Below, one piece after another: positions 34,262 through 42,886 of a stretch of 64,000 bases of DNA. The position numbers and the translations under genes were made by a program. A model generated the notes under the pieces. That model saw only the letters and a program-made list of their open reading frames with translations, ran no database searches and had not been told where the DNA came from. The DNA is taken from contig NZ_JAUCBR010000004.1 of NCBI RefSeq assembly GCF_034676725.1, positions 2,880,001-2,944,000 on the forward strand, written 5' to 3'. The stretch comes from Denitromonas sp. Lineage in GTDB: Bacteria > Pseudomonadota > Gammaproteobacteria > Burkholderiales > Rhodocyclaceae. Each line of letters opens with the position of its first letter. The first letter of the stretch is position 1.

Positions 34262-35248
34262 AACCGTCTTTGTGCTTTTGCGTGCTTGTACTGATTGCCA
34301 CCACGTTGGCGGGCTGCGCCACGCCGCGCAAACCGCCGAGCATTACGCTCGACGAGCCGGTGCAGGCGCAGCCCTTGCCTGAACTGCCCAAGCCGGTGGA
34401 AGTGGTCGCAGTACCGGAACCCTTGCCGCTGCCGGGGCAGTTGATGCCGCTACCGCCACAGGGAGAGACGCAGCCAGCGCCTGAGCCGGAAGACGAACGC
34501 GTGCGCGTATCCCGTGCGAACGCAGAGGCGCGCATCGCGCCGACTCGCGAGGGCTACATCAACGCGATTCAGATCTGGCCCTTCACCGACGGCGCGCTCT
34601 ATCAGGTCTATACCAGTCCGGGCCGCGTGACGATGATCGCCTTGCAGCCCGGCGAGGAACTGGTGACGGTCGCCGCCGGCGACACGGTGCGCTGGATCGT
34701 CGGCGATACCTCCAGCGGCGGCGGTGACGAGCTGCGCGTCAAACGTGCTGGTGAAGCCCACCCGCACCGGACTGAAGACCAACCTGGTCATCACCACCAG
34801 CCGCCGCACCTATCTGATCGAGCTGACCTCGACCGAGAAGGCGTGGATGGCGTCGGTGTCCTGGGACTATCCGCGCGACCGCATGCTCGCCTTGCAGCGC
34901 CAGGCGCAGGCCGCACAGACGGCAGCGCCACTCGATACGGGCCTGACGCTGGAGAACATCCGCTTCCGCTATGCGATCAGCGGCAGCAATGCGCCGTGGA
35001 AACCGCTGCGCGCCTTTGATGACGGCGAGAAGGTCTATATCCAATTTCCCGGCGGCATCGCGCAGGGTGAGTTGCCGCCGCTGTTCGTCATCGGCACGCA
35101 GGGCGACGGCCAGCTCGTGAACTACCGCTTCCGCGCGCCGTACTACATCGTGGATCGGCTGTTCGGCGCGGCCGAACTGCGCCTGGGCGGTGACAAGGGC
35201 GACGTGGTGCGCATCGAGCGCACGGATGGCGTCACGCGGAGGAACTGA
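34258..35248 (+). pseudogene. trbG: trbG (VirB9-like), disrupted by a +1 frameshift
   Basis: The first part reads as a lipoprotein (lipobox TLAGCA) with a proline-rich linker and the TrbG core up to GDELRV at about 34740. The homologous continuation (NVLVKPTRTGLKTNLVITTS, to the stop at 35248) is in the next frame. The junction is GTC AAA CGT at 34738-34746; one A fewer would restore one frame, giving ...RVNVLVKPT.... Read this way the protein would be about 330 aa, of normal length. Either a real mutation that should disable the channel or a homopolymer sequencing error. Neighbouring genes are intact. Confidence 0.85.
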
Positions 35249-35250
35249 CC

Positions 35251-36552
35251 ATGAGCCAGGACGATTCCCCGGACATGGTGCCGCCGGGCGCGGCTCCGAA
35301 GCTGGCGCCGGAACAGGTTGCCTTGCGGGCGCAGCCGCGTCCGGTCACGCGCCTGAACCGGCGCGTGTTGGCGGTGCTGGTCGGCGGTGTGGCCACCGTC
35401 GTATTGGGCGCAACGCTCTGGTCGCTGCAAGCGCCACAGCGTCGTGGTGCAGGCGAGGCGACCGAGCTGTACAACGTCGATCGCGTGTCGCGCTCCGAAG
35501 GGCTGGCACAACTGCCCGCCGACTATTCCCAACTGCCGCCGACCTTGCCACCGCTGCCGCCGGAGCTGGGCGAACCTCTGCCCGGCGACCTCGGCGCGCC
35601 GATCCTGCGTGCCGAACAGCGAGCGCAGGGTTACTCGCAACCAGGCTATGACCCGGCCGAGGCCGAGCGCCTAGCGCGGCTCAAGGAGGCCGAGGAAGCG
35701 GCGGCTTCGTCCGTGTTCTTCAGCACGGGCGGGCAGCGCGCCGCTGTAGCCGCTCCTGCTCAGAGCATGGCGGGCACTCCACCGCTGACCGGGCTTGCCG
35801 GCTTCGACCCGCTGGCTGCTGGGCCGGCTTCGACGGCTGCGCAGCCCGCCGATCCCACCGCCCTACAGAACCGGCAGGACCAGAAGGAAGCGTTTCTGAG
35901 CAATGCCGGCTCTACGCAAACCCGTAATTCCGGCAACCTGCAACTGCCTGTCTCGCCGTACCAGGTGATGGCCGGCACGGTGATAGCGGGCGCACTGGTG
36001 ACGGGCATCAAGTCCGACTTGCCGGGCGACGTGATTGCCACGGTGACGGAGCCGGTCTACGACACGGCCACCGGCCGCCATCTGCTGATCCCGCAGGGCT
36101 CGCGCATCCTGGGCCGCTACAACAGCCAGGTCAGCTATGGGCAGACCCGAATCCAGATGGTGTGGCACCGGCTGATCCTGCCGGACACCTCATCAAGCCA
36201 GCTCGACAACCTCGTGGGCACCGACCCGGCCGGCTACGCGGGCCTGGAGGATGGCGTCGATTGGCATTGGGACCGCATCTTCGCCGGCGCGGTGCTGACC
36301 ACCTTGCTGGGCGTCGGCGCCGAGCTGGCCGCCCCGGAGAATCGCCAGGGCGGCGATCGCGTCGTCATTGCCGGCCGCGACAGTGTGCAGGACAGCGTGA
36401 ACCAGATCGGCCAGGAGATGACCCGCCGCAACATGAACATCCAGCCCACGCTGACGGCTCGCCCCGGCCTGCCGGTGCGCATCATCGTCAACCGGGATCT
36501 GGTGCTGCGGCCGTACCAGCCGCTGTTCTTCAACAGGGGATCATCACAATGA
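35251..36552 (+). CDS. trbI: TrbI (VirB10-like) transfer protein
   Basis: A 433-aa protein: a short cytoplasmic part, one transmembrane helix (about 39-58: VLAVLVGGVATVVLGATL), a proline-rich periplasmic linker, and the C-terminal VirB10 beta domain from about 225 (VSPYQVMAGTVIAGALVTGI, LIPQGSRILGRYNSQVSYGQ). It spans the envelope and joins TrbF, TrbG and the ATPases. It starts two nt after trbG. Confidence 0.94.
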   Translation: MSQDDSPDMVPPGAAPKLAPEQVALRAQPRPVTRLNRRVLAVLVGGVATVVLGATLWSLQAPQRRGAGEATELYNVDRVSRSEGLAQLPADYSQLPPTLPPLPPELGEPLPGDLGAPILRAEQRAQGYSQPGYDPAEAERLARLKEAEEAAASSVFFSTGGQRAAVAAPAQSMAGTPPLTGLAGFDPLAAGPASTAAQPADPTALQNRQDQKEAFLSNAGSTQTRNSGNLQLPVSPYQVMAGTVIAGALVTGIKSDLPGDVIATVTEPVYDTATGRHLLIPQGSRILGRYNSQVSYGQTRIQMVWHRLILPDTSSSQLDNLVGTDPAGYAGLEDGVDWHWDRIFAGAVLTTLLGVGAELAAPENRQGGDRVVIAGRDSVQDSVNQIGQEMTRRNMNIQPTLTARPGLPVRIIVNRDLVLRPYQPLFFNRGSSQ

Positions 36553-36806
36553 GCACGAACAAGCTGCGGCTCGGGCCGCTGCCCAAGAGCGAGACCGTCA
36601 AGCTGACATTCGCGTGTCCGGCCAGCCTGAAGGCTGACCTCGACCGCTACGCCGCGCTGCACGCGCAGACCTACGGCGAGCCGGTCGATGCGATGACGCT
36701 GATCCCGCACATGCTCGAAGCGTTCATCGCACGGGATCGAGGATTCAAGAAAGGGACGGCGGCGAAAGCGCCGCCAGTGCCCCGGCGGGACGCACCGCCG
36801 ACGTAG
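36549..36806 (+). CDS. DUF2274 family protein
   Basis: An 85-aa protein that ends the trb operon in this ICE family. The pattern LRLGPLPKSETVKLTFACPA, then MTLIPHMLEAFIARDRGF is typical. Ribbon-helix-helix-like in appearance; function unknown. It overlaps trbI by 4 nt and is followed 22 nt later by a strong terminator. Confidence 0.88.
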   Translation: MSTNKLRLGPLPKSETVKLTFACPASLKADLDRYAALHAQTYGEPVDAMTLIPHMLEAFIARDRGFKKGTAAKAPPVPRRDAPPT

Positions 36807-36828
36807 GCGTGCGCCACATCGGGGGCGA

Positions 36829-36868
36829 CACGAAAGCGCAGGTCAGTGGCCTGCGCTTTCGTGTTTTT
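36829..36868 (+). terminator. Intrinsic terminator of the traG-trb operon
   Basis: A perfect 14-bp stem, CACGAAAGCGCAGG (36829-36842)/CCTGCGCTTTCGTG (36850-36863), with a 7-nt loop and five T. It ends the last ICE operon. Confidence 0.93.
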
Positions 36869-37049
36869 GGGCTATGGCTCGCTGGAGCCTTGTCATATCA
36901 TCTGCACGGACATTGCCGGATGCTTGCTCAGCTACGCCAAGACCCGCAACCGGCTTGCTCTTATGTGGCTCCTAGCCTGCCAGAGCAGGACTGCCCGAGG
37001 GGCTGGCCCAGAAGCCAAAATCCTTGTCCGATATAGACTTAGGTGTTGT

Positions 37050-37077
37050 GCCTGTCAGCAGAGAGTTCTTGACAGGC
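37050..37077. repeat. Inverted repeat next to the right end of the ICE
   Basis: GCCTGTCA (37050-37057) and TGACAGGC (37070-37077) are perfect inverted copies with a 12-nt spacer, four bases before attR. Possible recombinase-binding arms. Positions 36869-37049 show nothing I can call. Confidence 0.5.
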
Positions 37078-37081
37078 GACA

Positions 37082-37089
37082 TTTTTTAT
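37082..37089 (+). repeat. attR core (TTTTTTAT)
   Basis: Right copy of the 8-bp repeat bounding the element (left copy at 1753-1760). The bases beyond (TGCACATACAAAAAGC...) should be the chromosome that followed the rRNA terminator before insertion. Confidence 0.8.
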
Positions 37090-37342
37090 TGCACATACAA
37101 AAAGCAAACACCCCCCCCCTCCGCACCTGAAAGACACGGATCCGACCGAGCGAAACCCCGCGTGACCCGGCCCGACGCCACATCCGCTGACCTGCCCCCC
37201 TCAGCCAACCGCCTGGCCCCCGGGCCTCTCTCCATTCTGTGGTACGGCTGAAGCGGGCAGCTCCGTTGCTCGGATATCTGCCGATGCGGGCGAAGAAAAG
37301 GCGACCCGTGGGCCGCCCATTAGTCCTTGCTACAGACTGCAC
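37090..37342. other. Chromosomal intergenic region between attR and pgk
   Basis: This is the former spacer between the rRNA operon and the convergent pgk gene. It contains a run of nine C (about 37111-37119). On the minus strand GGCGGCC/GGTCGCC (37300-37317, one G-U pair, 4-nt loop) followed by TTTTC may terminate pgk. No gene is supported. Confidence 0.55.
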
Positions 37343-38527
37343 TCAAGTGTCGTATCGTGCCTCGAGAGCGGCGATGGCGGGCAGTGTTTTGCCTTCGAGG
37401 AATTCCAGGAAGGCGCCGCCGCCCGTCGAGATGTAGCCGATATCGTCGGCGATGTGGAATTTGGCGATGGCTGCGAGCGTGTCGCCGCCGCCGGCGATGG
37501 AGAAGGCTTCGGAGTGGGCGATGGCGGAGGCCATCATCTTGGTGCCGCCGGCGAACTGCGCATGCTCGAAAACGCCAACCGGGCCGTTCCACACGATGGT
37601 GCCTGCGTGGGCAATGATGTCGGCCAGCTTTGCCGCTGTCTTGGGGCCGACATCGAGGATGCGGTCGTGAGCGCCGACTTCATCGGCGGGGATACGGTTG
37701 GCGCGGGCAAGGGCGGAGACTTCGTCGGCAACGACGACGTCGACCGGCAGCGGGACTTCCGCGCCACGGGCCTTCATCATGTCCATGATGGCCTGGGCTT
37801 CCTTGACCAGTTCCGGCTCGGCCAGCGACTCACCGATGCGCTTGCCGGAGGCGAGCAGGAAGGTGTTGGCGATGCCGCCACCGACGATGAGCTGGTCGAC
37901 CTTCTCGGCCAGAGTGCGCAGGATGGTGAGTTTGCTCGACACCTTGGCGCCGCCGACGATGGCAACCAGCGGGCGGGCGGGATTCTCGGTGGCTTTGCTC
38001 AGGGCGTCGATTTCTGCGCCCATGAGGATGCCGGCGCAGGCGATGGGGGCGAAGCGTGCAATGCCCTCGGTGGTGGCTTCGGCGCGGTGGGCCGTGCCAA
38101 AGGCGTCATTGACGTAGACGTCGCACAGCGCGGCCATCTTCCTGGCCAGTGCTTCGTTGTTTTTCTTTTCGCCGACGTTGCCGCGGCAGTTTTCCAGCAG
38201 GACGACTTCGCCGACGTTGACCTCAAAGCCGCCGTCGACCCAGTTGTTGATGAGCCGTACCGGTCGGTTGATGAGTTGGCCGAGGCGAACGGCCACCGGC
38301 ATGAGCGAGTCGTCGGCGCCGAGTTGCCCTTCGGTCGGGCGGCCGAGGTGCGAGGTGATCATCACCGCGGCGCCGTTGTCCAGGCAGTACTGGATGGACG
38401 GGATGGAGGCGCGGATACGGGTGTCTTCGGTGATGTTGCCGGCTTCGTCCTGCGGTACGTTGAGGTCGGCACGGATGAAAACGCGCTTGCCGGAGACATC
38501 GAGGTCGTTGAGTTTTTTGACTTTCAT
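37343..38527 (-). CDS. pgk: Phosphoglycerate kinase
   Basis: A 394-aa enzyme converting 3-phosphoglycerate and ATP to 1,3-bisphosphoglycerate, or the reverse in glycolysis. Signature regions are RVFIRADLNVPQDEAGNITE (about 16-35), MITSHLGRPTEG, the hinge-region block AIVGGAKVSSKL and the nucleotide loop IAGGGDTLAAIAKF near the C-terminus. The start at 38527 gives the normal family length. It overlaps epd by 4 nt and is the last gene of the prkB-tkt-gap-epd-pgk series. Confidence 0.96.
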   Translation of the reverse strand: MKVKKLNDLDVSGKRVFIRADLNVPQDEAGNITEDTRIRASIPSIQYCLDNGAAVMITSHLGRPTEGQLGADDSLMPVAVRLGQLINRPVRLINNWVDGGFEVNVGEVVLLENCRGNVGEKKNNEALARKMAALCDVYVNDAFGTAHRAEATTEGIARFAPIACAGILMGAEIDALSKATENPARPLVAIVGGAKVSSKLTILRTLAEKVDQLIVGGGIANTFLLASGKRIGESLAEPELVKEAQAIMDMMKARGAEVPLPVDVVVADEVSALARANRIPADEVGAHDRILDVGPKTAAKLADIIAHAGTIVWNGPVGVFEHAQFAGGTKMMASAIAHSEAFSIAGGGDTLAAIAKFHIADDIGYISTGGGAFLEFLEGKTLPAIAALEARYDT

Positions 38528-39588
38528 TGCGGGCGGTCCTGAGATGAATCCAATGAGTTCGTGGTGGGCCAGCGGTGGCGCCAGTGATGCAGCACATCGA
38601 CCATCCGGCTGGCGAACCCCCATTCATTGTCGAACCAGATCAGCAGGCTGAGCAGGCGCTCGCCGCCGACGCGGGTCTGGCCGCCATCGATGACGGCGGA
38701 GTGGGGGTCGTGGTTGAAATCGATTGAGGCGTGCGCCTGCTCGGTGTATGCGAGCCGGGCCTGATGGTGGCCATGGGCGGCTTCGGCGAGCAACTGATTG
38801 ACGGCATCGGCGTCGACCGCCTCGCGCATGGTCAGGGCCAGTTCGATGGCCGAGACGTTGAGGGTCGGCACCCGGATGGCCTTGGCTTGCACTCGGCCGC
38901 TCAGCCCGGGCAGCAGGCGCTCGACGCCACGTGCCAGGCCGGTGGCGACCGGGATGATGGATTGCATGGCCGAGCGGGTGCGACGCAGGTCGGTGTGGTG
39001 ATAGCCGTCGATGAGTGGCTGGTCGTTCATTACCGAGTGGATCGTGGTGAGGATGGCCTGGTCGACGCCGTAGGCCTTGTCGAGCAGATCAAGCACCGGA
39101 ACGACGGCGTTGGTGGTGCATGAGGCGTTGGAGACGATCTGTTCGGTACCGGTCAGGGTGTCGTGATTGATGCCGAAGACGATGGTGGCGTCGACATCGT
39201 CGGCACTGGCTGCCGGATGAGACAGCAGCATGCGGGGGCAGCCAGCGTCAATAAATCGCTGCAGTTCGGCGCGGGTGCCATAGCGGCCGGAGCATTCGAT
39301 GACCAGGTCGATATCCAGCGCGGCCCAGCCGACGGCCTCGGGTTCGGTTTCATGGCTGACGGCGATGGCATGGCCGTCGATGATCAGCGTGTCTGCTGCA
39401 GATTCGACCACACCAGGGAAGCGGCCGTGGGTGGAGTCGAAGCGGGTCAGGTATTCGATGCTGGCCAGGTCGGCAGGCTCGTTGATCGCCACGACGCGGT
39501 AGGTGTCGCGGTAGGGCGATTCGTGCAAGGCGCGAAGCAGGCAGCGGCCAATGCGGCCGTATCCGTTGATAGCCAGGCGAAGTGTCAT
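38524..39588 (-). CDS. epd: Erythrose-4-phosphate dehydrogenase (GapB/Epd-like)
   Basis: A 354-aa member of the glyceraldehyde-3-phosphate dehydrogenase family. The Rossmann start is AINGYGRIGRCLLRAL, and the active-site Cys is in SNASCTTN (about 153-160). TTIHSVMNDQPLIDGYHHTD and DFNHDPHSAVIDGGQTRV match Epd rather than GapA. Epd oxidises erythrose-4-phosphate in the vitamin B6 route, but some such enzymes serve as a second GAPDH; sequence alone does not settle it. It lies between gap and pgk. Confidence 0.8.
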   Translation of the reverse strand: MTLRLAINGYGRIGRCLLRALHESPYRDTYRVVAINEPADLASIEYLTRFDSTHGRFPGVVESAADTLIIDGHAIAVSHETEPEAVGWAALDIDLVIECSGRYGTRAELQRFIDAGCPRMLLSHPAASADDVDATIVFGINHDTLTGTEQIVSNASCTTNAVVPVLDLLDKAYGVDQAILTTIHSVMNDQPLIDGYHHTDLRRTRSAMQSIIPVATGLARGVERLLPGLSGRVQAKAIRVPTLNVSAIELALTMREAVDADAVNQLLAEAAHGHHQARLAYTEQAHASIDFNHDPHSAVIDGGQTRVGGERLLSLLIWFDNEWGFASRMVDVLHHWRHRWPTTNSLDSSQDRPQ

Positions 39589-39652
39589 GGGCGGTTCCGG
39601 CAGGCGTGAACGAAAACGGGGACGCTGCCGGCGCCCCCGTGATCGGGTTGGG

Positions 39653-40669
39653 TTACTGGGCCTGCGCGAAGACGCGCGCGGCGTCGAGCATGCGGCAGGA
39701 GTAGCCCCATTCGTTGTCGTACCAGGCCAGCACCTTGACCAGCGTGCCGTCGATGACGCGGGTCTGGGTGGCGTCGAAGGTGGAGGACACGGTGGTGTGG
39801 TTGAAGTCGCTGGACACCAGCGGCTCGGTGTTGACCGCCAGGATGCCCTTGAGCGGGCCATTGGCGGCGGCGGTCATGAGTTCGTTGATCTCTTCCTTGG
39901 TGGTTGCGCGCTCGGCGGTGAAGGTCAGGTCGACCAGCGAGACGTTGATGGTCGGCACACGCAGGGCGAAGCCGTCGACCTTGCCCTTGAGCTGCGGCAG
40001 CACCAGGCCGACGGCCTTGGCGGCGCCGGTCTTGGTCGGGATGATGTTGGCGGCGGCGGCGCGGGCACGGCGCAGGTCCTTGTGACGCACATCCACGGTG
40101 ACCTGGTCATTGGTGTAGGCGTGGATGGTGGTCATCAGGCCCTGCTTGATGCCAACGCTGTCAGCCAGCACCTTGGCGACCGGGGCCAGGCAGTTGGTGG
40201 TGCACGAGGCGTTGGACACGACGGTCATGCCGTCAGCCAGCACCGATTCGTTGACGCCCATGACGATGGTGGCGTCGACATCGTCACCGCCCGGCGCGGA
40301 AATCAGTACGCGCTTGGCACCCATCTCGAGCAGTTGTTGCGCCTTGGCCTTGCTGGTGTAGGCGCCGGTGCATTCGAGCAGCACGTCCACACCGTGCGAC
40401 CCCCAGTTGACGCCCTTCGGGTCCTTGGTGGAGTAGAAGGGGATCTTCTTGCCGTCGATGATGATCACGTTGTCGCCTTCGGTCTCGACCGGGGTGGCGA
40501 AGCGGCCATGCGTGGTGTCGTACTTGAGCAGGTGGGCGTTGGTGGCCAGATCGCCCGAGGCGTTGATGGCAACGACTTCGAACTCGTTCTGCAGGCCTTG
40601 CTCATAGATGGCGCGCAGGGTGCAGCGACCGATGCGGCCGAAACCGTTAATGGCAACTTTGATCGTCAT
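39653..40669 (-). CDS. gap: Glyceraldehyde-3-phosphate dehydrogenase
   Basis: A 338-aa protein with the full GAPDH pattern: AINGFGRIGRCTLRAIYEQG at the N-terminus, the catalytic SNASCTTNCLAP (about 153-164), HAYTNDQ, RRARAAAANIIPT and WYDNEWGYS near the end. It interconverts glyceraldehyde-3-phosphate and 1,3-bisphosphoglycerate. Transcribed after tkt (47 nt away) and before epd, so probably one operon. Confidence 0.96.
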   Translation of the reverse strand: MTIKVAINGFGRIGRCTLRAIYEQGLQNEFEVVAINASGDLATNAHLLKYDTTHGRFATPVETEGDNVIIIDGKKIPFYSTKDPKGVNWGSHGVDVLLECTGAYTSKAKAQQLLEMGAKRVLISAPGGDDVDATIVMGVNESVLADGMTVVSNASCTTNCLAPVAKVLADSVGIKQGLMTTIHAYTNDQVTVDVRHKDLRRARAAAANIIPTKTGAAKAVGLVLPQLKGKVDGFALRVPTINVSLVDLTFTAERATTKEEINELMTAAANGPLKGILAVNTEPLVSSDFNHTTVSSTFDATQTRVIDGTLVKVLAWYDNEWGYSCRMLDAARVFAQAQ

Positions 40670-40716
40670 GGGTAGCGTCCTTCGTTCTCTGGATTGAATT
40701 CGGTAACAGGGTGCGG

Positions 40717-42735
40717 TCAGGCCACGCGGGCCCGCACGGCGTCGGCGACGGCCTCGGCGGTGATGCCGAAGAGCTTGAACAACTCGCCGGCCGGCGCCGA
40801 CTCGCCAAAGCGGTCGATGCCGATGACGGCGCCTTCGAGGCCCACATACTTGCGCCAGAAATCGGTCACGCCGGCCTCGACGGCCACGCGCACGACACCA
40901 GCCGGCAGGACGGCGGCCTGGTAGTCGGCGTCCTGGCGATCGAACACGTTGGTGCTGGGCATGGAAACCACCCGTGCAAACACTCCGTCTTCGGCCAGCG
41001 CAGCCTGCGCGGCCATGGCCAGCGCCACTTCCGAGCCGGTGGCGATGATCACCGCATCGGGCGTGGCCTTGCCGGCTTCCGACAGCACATAGCCGCCGCG
41101 GCGGATGTTGGCCGTCTGTGCGGCGTTGCGCGGCTGGAACGGCAGATTCTGACGCGAGAAGCACAGGGTCGACGGGCCGTCGGCGCGTTCGATGGCGTGC
41201 GCCCAGGCCACGGCCGATTCGGTGGTGTCGCAGGGGCGCCACACGTCCATGTTGGGAATGAGCCGCAGCGTGGCGGTCTGCTCGACCGGCTGGTGCGTGG
41301 GGCCGTCTTCGCCCAGACCAATGGAGTCGTGGGTGAACACGAAGATCTGCCGCAGCTTCATCAGCGCGGCCATGCGCAGGGCGTTGCGCGCGTATTCGCT
41401 GAACATCAGGAAGGTGGCGGTGTAGGGGATCAGGCCGCCGTGCAGGCTGGCGCCGTTGGCAATGGCTGCCATGCCGAACTCGCGCACGCCGTAGTACACA
41501 TAGTTACCGCCAGTGTTGCGGCTCACGCCCTTGGCGCCCGACCACAGCGTCAGGTTGGAGCCGGCGAGATCGGCCGAGCCGCCGAGCAGTTCGGGCAGCT
41601 TGGGCGCGAAGGCTTCGATGGCGTTCTGGCTGGCCTTGCGGGTGGCGATGGTTTCGGCCTTGTCGGCGATCTTGGCCAGCACGGCATCGACATGGGCAGA
41701 CCAGTCGGCCGGCAGGGTGCCGCCCATGCGGCGCTCGAACTCGGCGGCCAGTGCGGGGTGGGCGCTGCGGTAGGCGGCGAAACGGGTGTTCCACGCGGCT
41801 TCGGCGGCGGCGCCGGCTTCACGCGCGTTCCAGGCCGCGTAGACGTCGTCGGGCACTTCGAAGGGCGGGTGATTCCAGCCGATGTATTCGCGTGCGGCAG
41901 CGATCTCGGCGTCGCCCAGCGGCGCGCCGTGCACATCGTGACCGCCTTGCTTGTTGGGGGCGCCGGCGCCGATCACCGTCTTGCAGCAGATCAGCGTCGG
42001 CTGGGTGGTGTTGGCGCGGGCCTGTTCGATGGCGGCGGCAATGGCGTCGCTGTCGTGGCCTTGCACGTCACGGATCACCTGCCAGCCGTAGGCTTCAAAG
42101 CGCTTCGGGGTGTCGTCGGTGAACCAGCCATCGACATGGCCGTCGATGGAGATGTTGTTGTCGTCGTAGAAGGCGATGAGCTTGCCCAGACCCCAGGTGC
42201 CGGCGAGCGAACAGGCTTCGTGCGAGATGCCTTCCATCAGGCAGCCGTCACCGAGGAAGACCCAGGTGCGGTGATCGACGATGGTGTGACCGGGCTGGTT
42301 GAACTCGTCAGCCAGCACCTTTTCGGCGAGCGCCATGCCCACGGCGTTGGTGATGCCCTGGCCCAGCGGGCCGGTGGTGGTTTCGATGCCGGGGGCGTAG
42401 CCGTACTCGGGGTGGCCGGGTGTCTTGCTGTGCAGTTGGCGGAAGTTCTTCAGGTCGTCGATCGACAGATCGTAGCCGGTCAGATGCAGCAGGGCGTAGA
42501 TCAGCATCGAGCCGTGGCCATTGGAGAGCACGAAGCGGTCGCGGTCGGCCCACTTGGGGTTGGCCGGGTTGTGCTTGAGGTGATGACGCCACAGCACCTC
42601 GGCGATCTCGGCCATGCCCATGGGCGCGCCGGGGTGGCCGGACTTGGCCTTCTGGACGGCGTCCATGGCCAGTGCGCGGATGGCGCCGGTGATCGGGTTG
42701 AACTGGGGCAGGGTGACGTTGCGCTCGGACGACAT
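40717..42735 (-). CDS. tkt: Transketolase
   Basis: A 672-aa thiamine-diphosphate enzyme. Landmarks are KSGHPGAPMGMAEIAEVLW (about 31-49), GPLGQGITNAVGMALAE (about 114-130), the TPP motif GDGCLMEGISHEA (about 155-167), and FVFTHDSIGLGEDGPTHQPV (about 465-484). It serves both the pentose phosphate and Calvin cycles. The start at 42735 fits the family; an upstream ATG at 42759 is less likely. The long plus-strand frame across it is a GC shadow. Confidence 0.96.
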   Translation of the reverse strand: MSSERNVTLPQFNPITGAIRALAMDAVQKAKSGHPGAPMGMAEIAEVLWRHHLKHNPANPKWADRDRFVLSNGHGSMLIYALLHLTGYDLSIDDLKNFRQLHSKTPGHPEYGYAPGIETTTGPLGQGITNAVGMALAEKVLADEFNQPGHTIVDHRTWVFLGDGCLMEGISHEACSLAGTWGLGKLIAFYDDNNISIDGHVDGWFTDDTPKRFEAYGWQVIRDVQGHDSDAIAAAIEQARANTTQPTLICCKTVIGAGAPNKQGGHDVHGAPLGDAEIAAAREYIGWNHPPFEVPDDVYAAWNAREAGAAAEAAWNTRFAAYRSAHPALAAEFERRMGGTLPADWSAHVDAVLAKIADKAETIATRKASQNAIEAFAPKLPELLGGSADLAGSNLTLWSGAKGVSRNTGGNYVYYGVREFGMAAIANGASLHGGLIPYTATFLMFSEYARNALRMAALMKLRQIFVFTHDSIGLGEDGPTHQPVEQTATLRLIPNMDVWRPCDTTESAVAWAHAIERADGPSTLCFSRQNLPFQPRNAAQTANIRRGGYVLSEAGKATPDAVIIATGSEVALAMAAQAALAEDGVFARVVSMPSTNVFDRQDADYQAAVLPAGVVRVAVEAGVTDFWRKYVGLEGAVIGIDRFGESAPAGELFKLFGITAEAVADAVRARVA

Positions 42736-42886
42736 CGCTCTCTCGCGGCTCGGGGCCATGTTGGGGAAAGGCGGAATTATCGTCGAAACCGCGCTTCTTG
42801 GGTACCCGCTTGTGCGTCGCAGCAGCTCGATGACCCGCCGGGGTGCCGGCGGATTATCATCGTGGAATCATCGTCTTGGCGCTGAA

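Larger units (their letters stand above)
1753..37089. mobile_element. Tn4371-type integrative conjugative element, about 35.3 kb
   Basis: Boundaries are the direct repeat TTTTTTAT at 1753-1760 and 37082-37089. Inside lies the gene order known for the Tn4371 family: tyrosine integrase, radC, DUF932/parB/DUF736 (here decayed), DUF2958, DUF2285, HTH, repA, parA, DUF2840, traF, VirD2-like relaxase, LysR regulator, eexN, traG, trbBCDEJLFGI and DUF2274. To my knowledge elements of this family insert at a short T-rich 8-bp site (TTTTTCAT in Tn4371), which fits the repeat seen. Accessory cargo is a toxin-antitoxin pair, an ABC-3C-like system, a Gabija-like system and a YqeY/HTH/hydrolase cassette. 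Several backbone genes are deleted and trbG is frameshifted, so it may no longer be self-transmissible. Confidence 0.92.

Noticed and set aside
1753..37089. Insertion sequences or transposase genes inside the ICE
   Set aside because: No transposase motif or IS-like terminal inverted repeats were found; the scars at 8935 and 9885 have no IS sequence.
37111..37119. Run of nine C as a phase-variation tract
   Set aside because: It lies in an intergenic region far from any promoter or start codon that it could switch.
40711..42885. 724-codon plus-strand frame opposite transketolase
   Set aside because: The minus strand carries every transketolase motif; the opposite frame is compositional.
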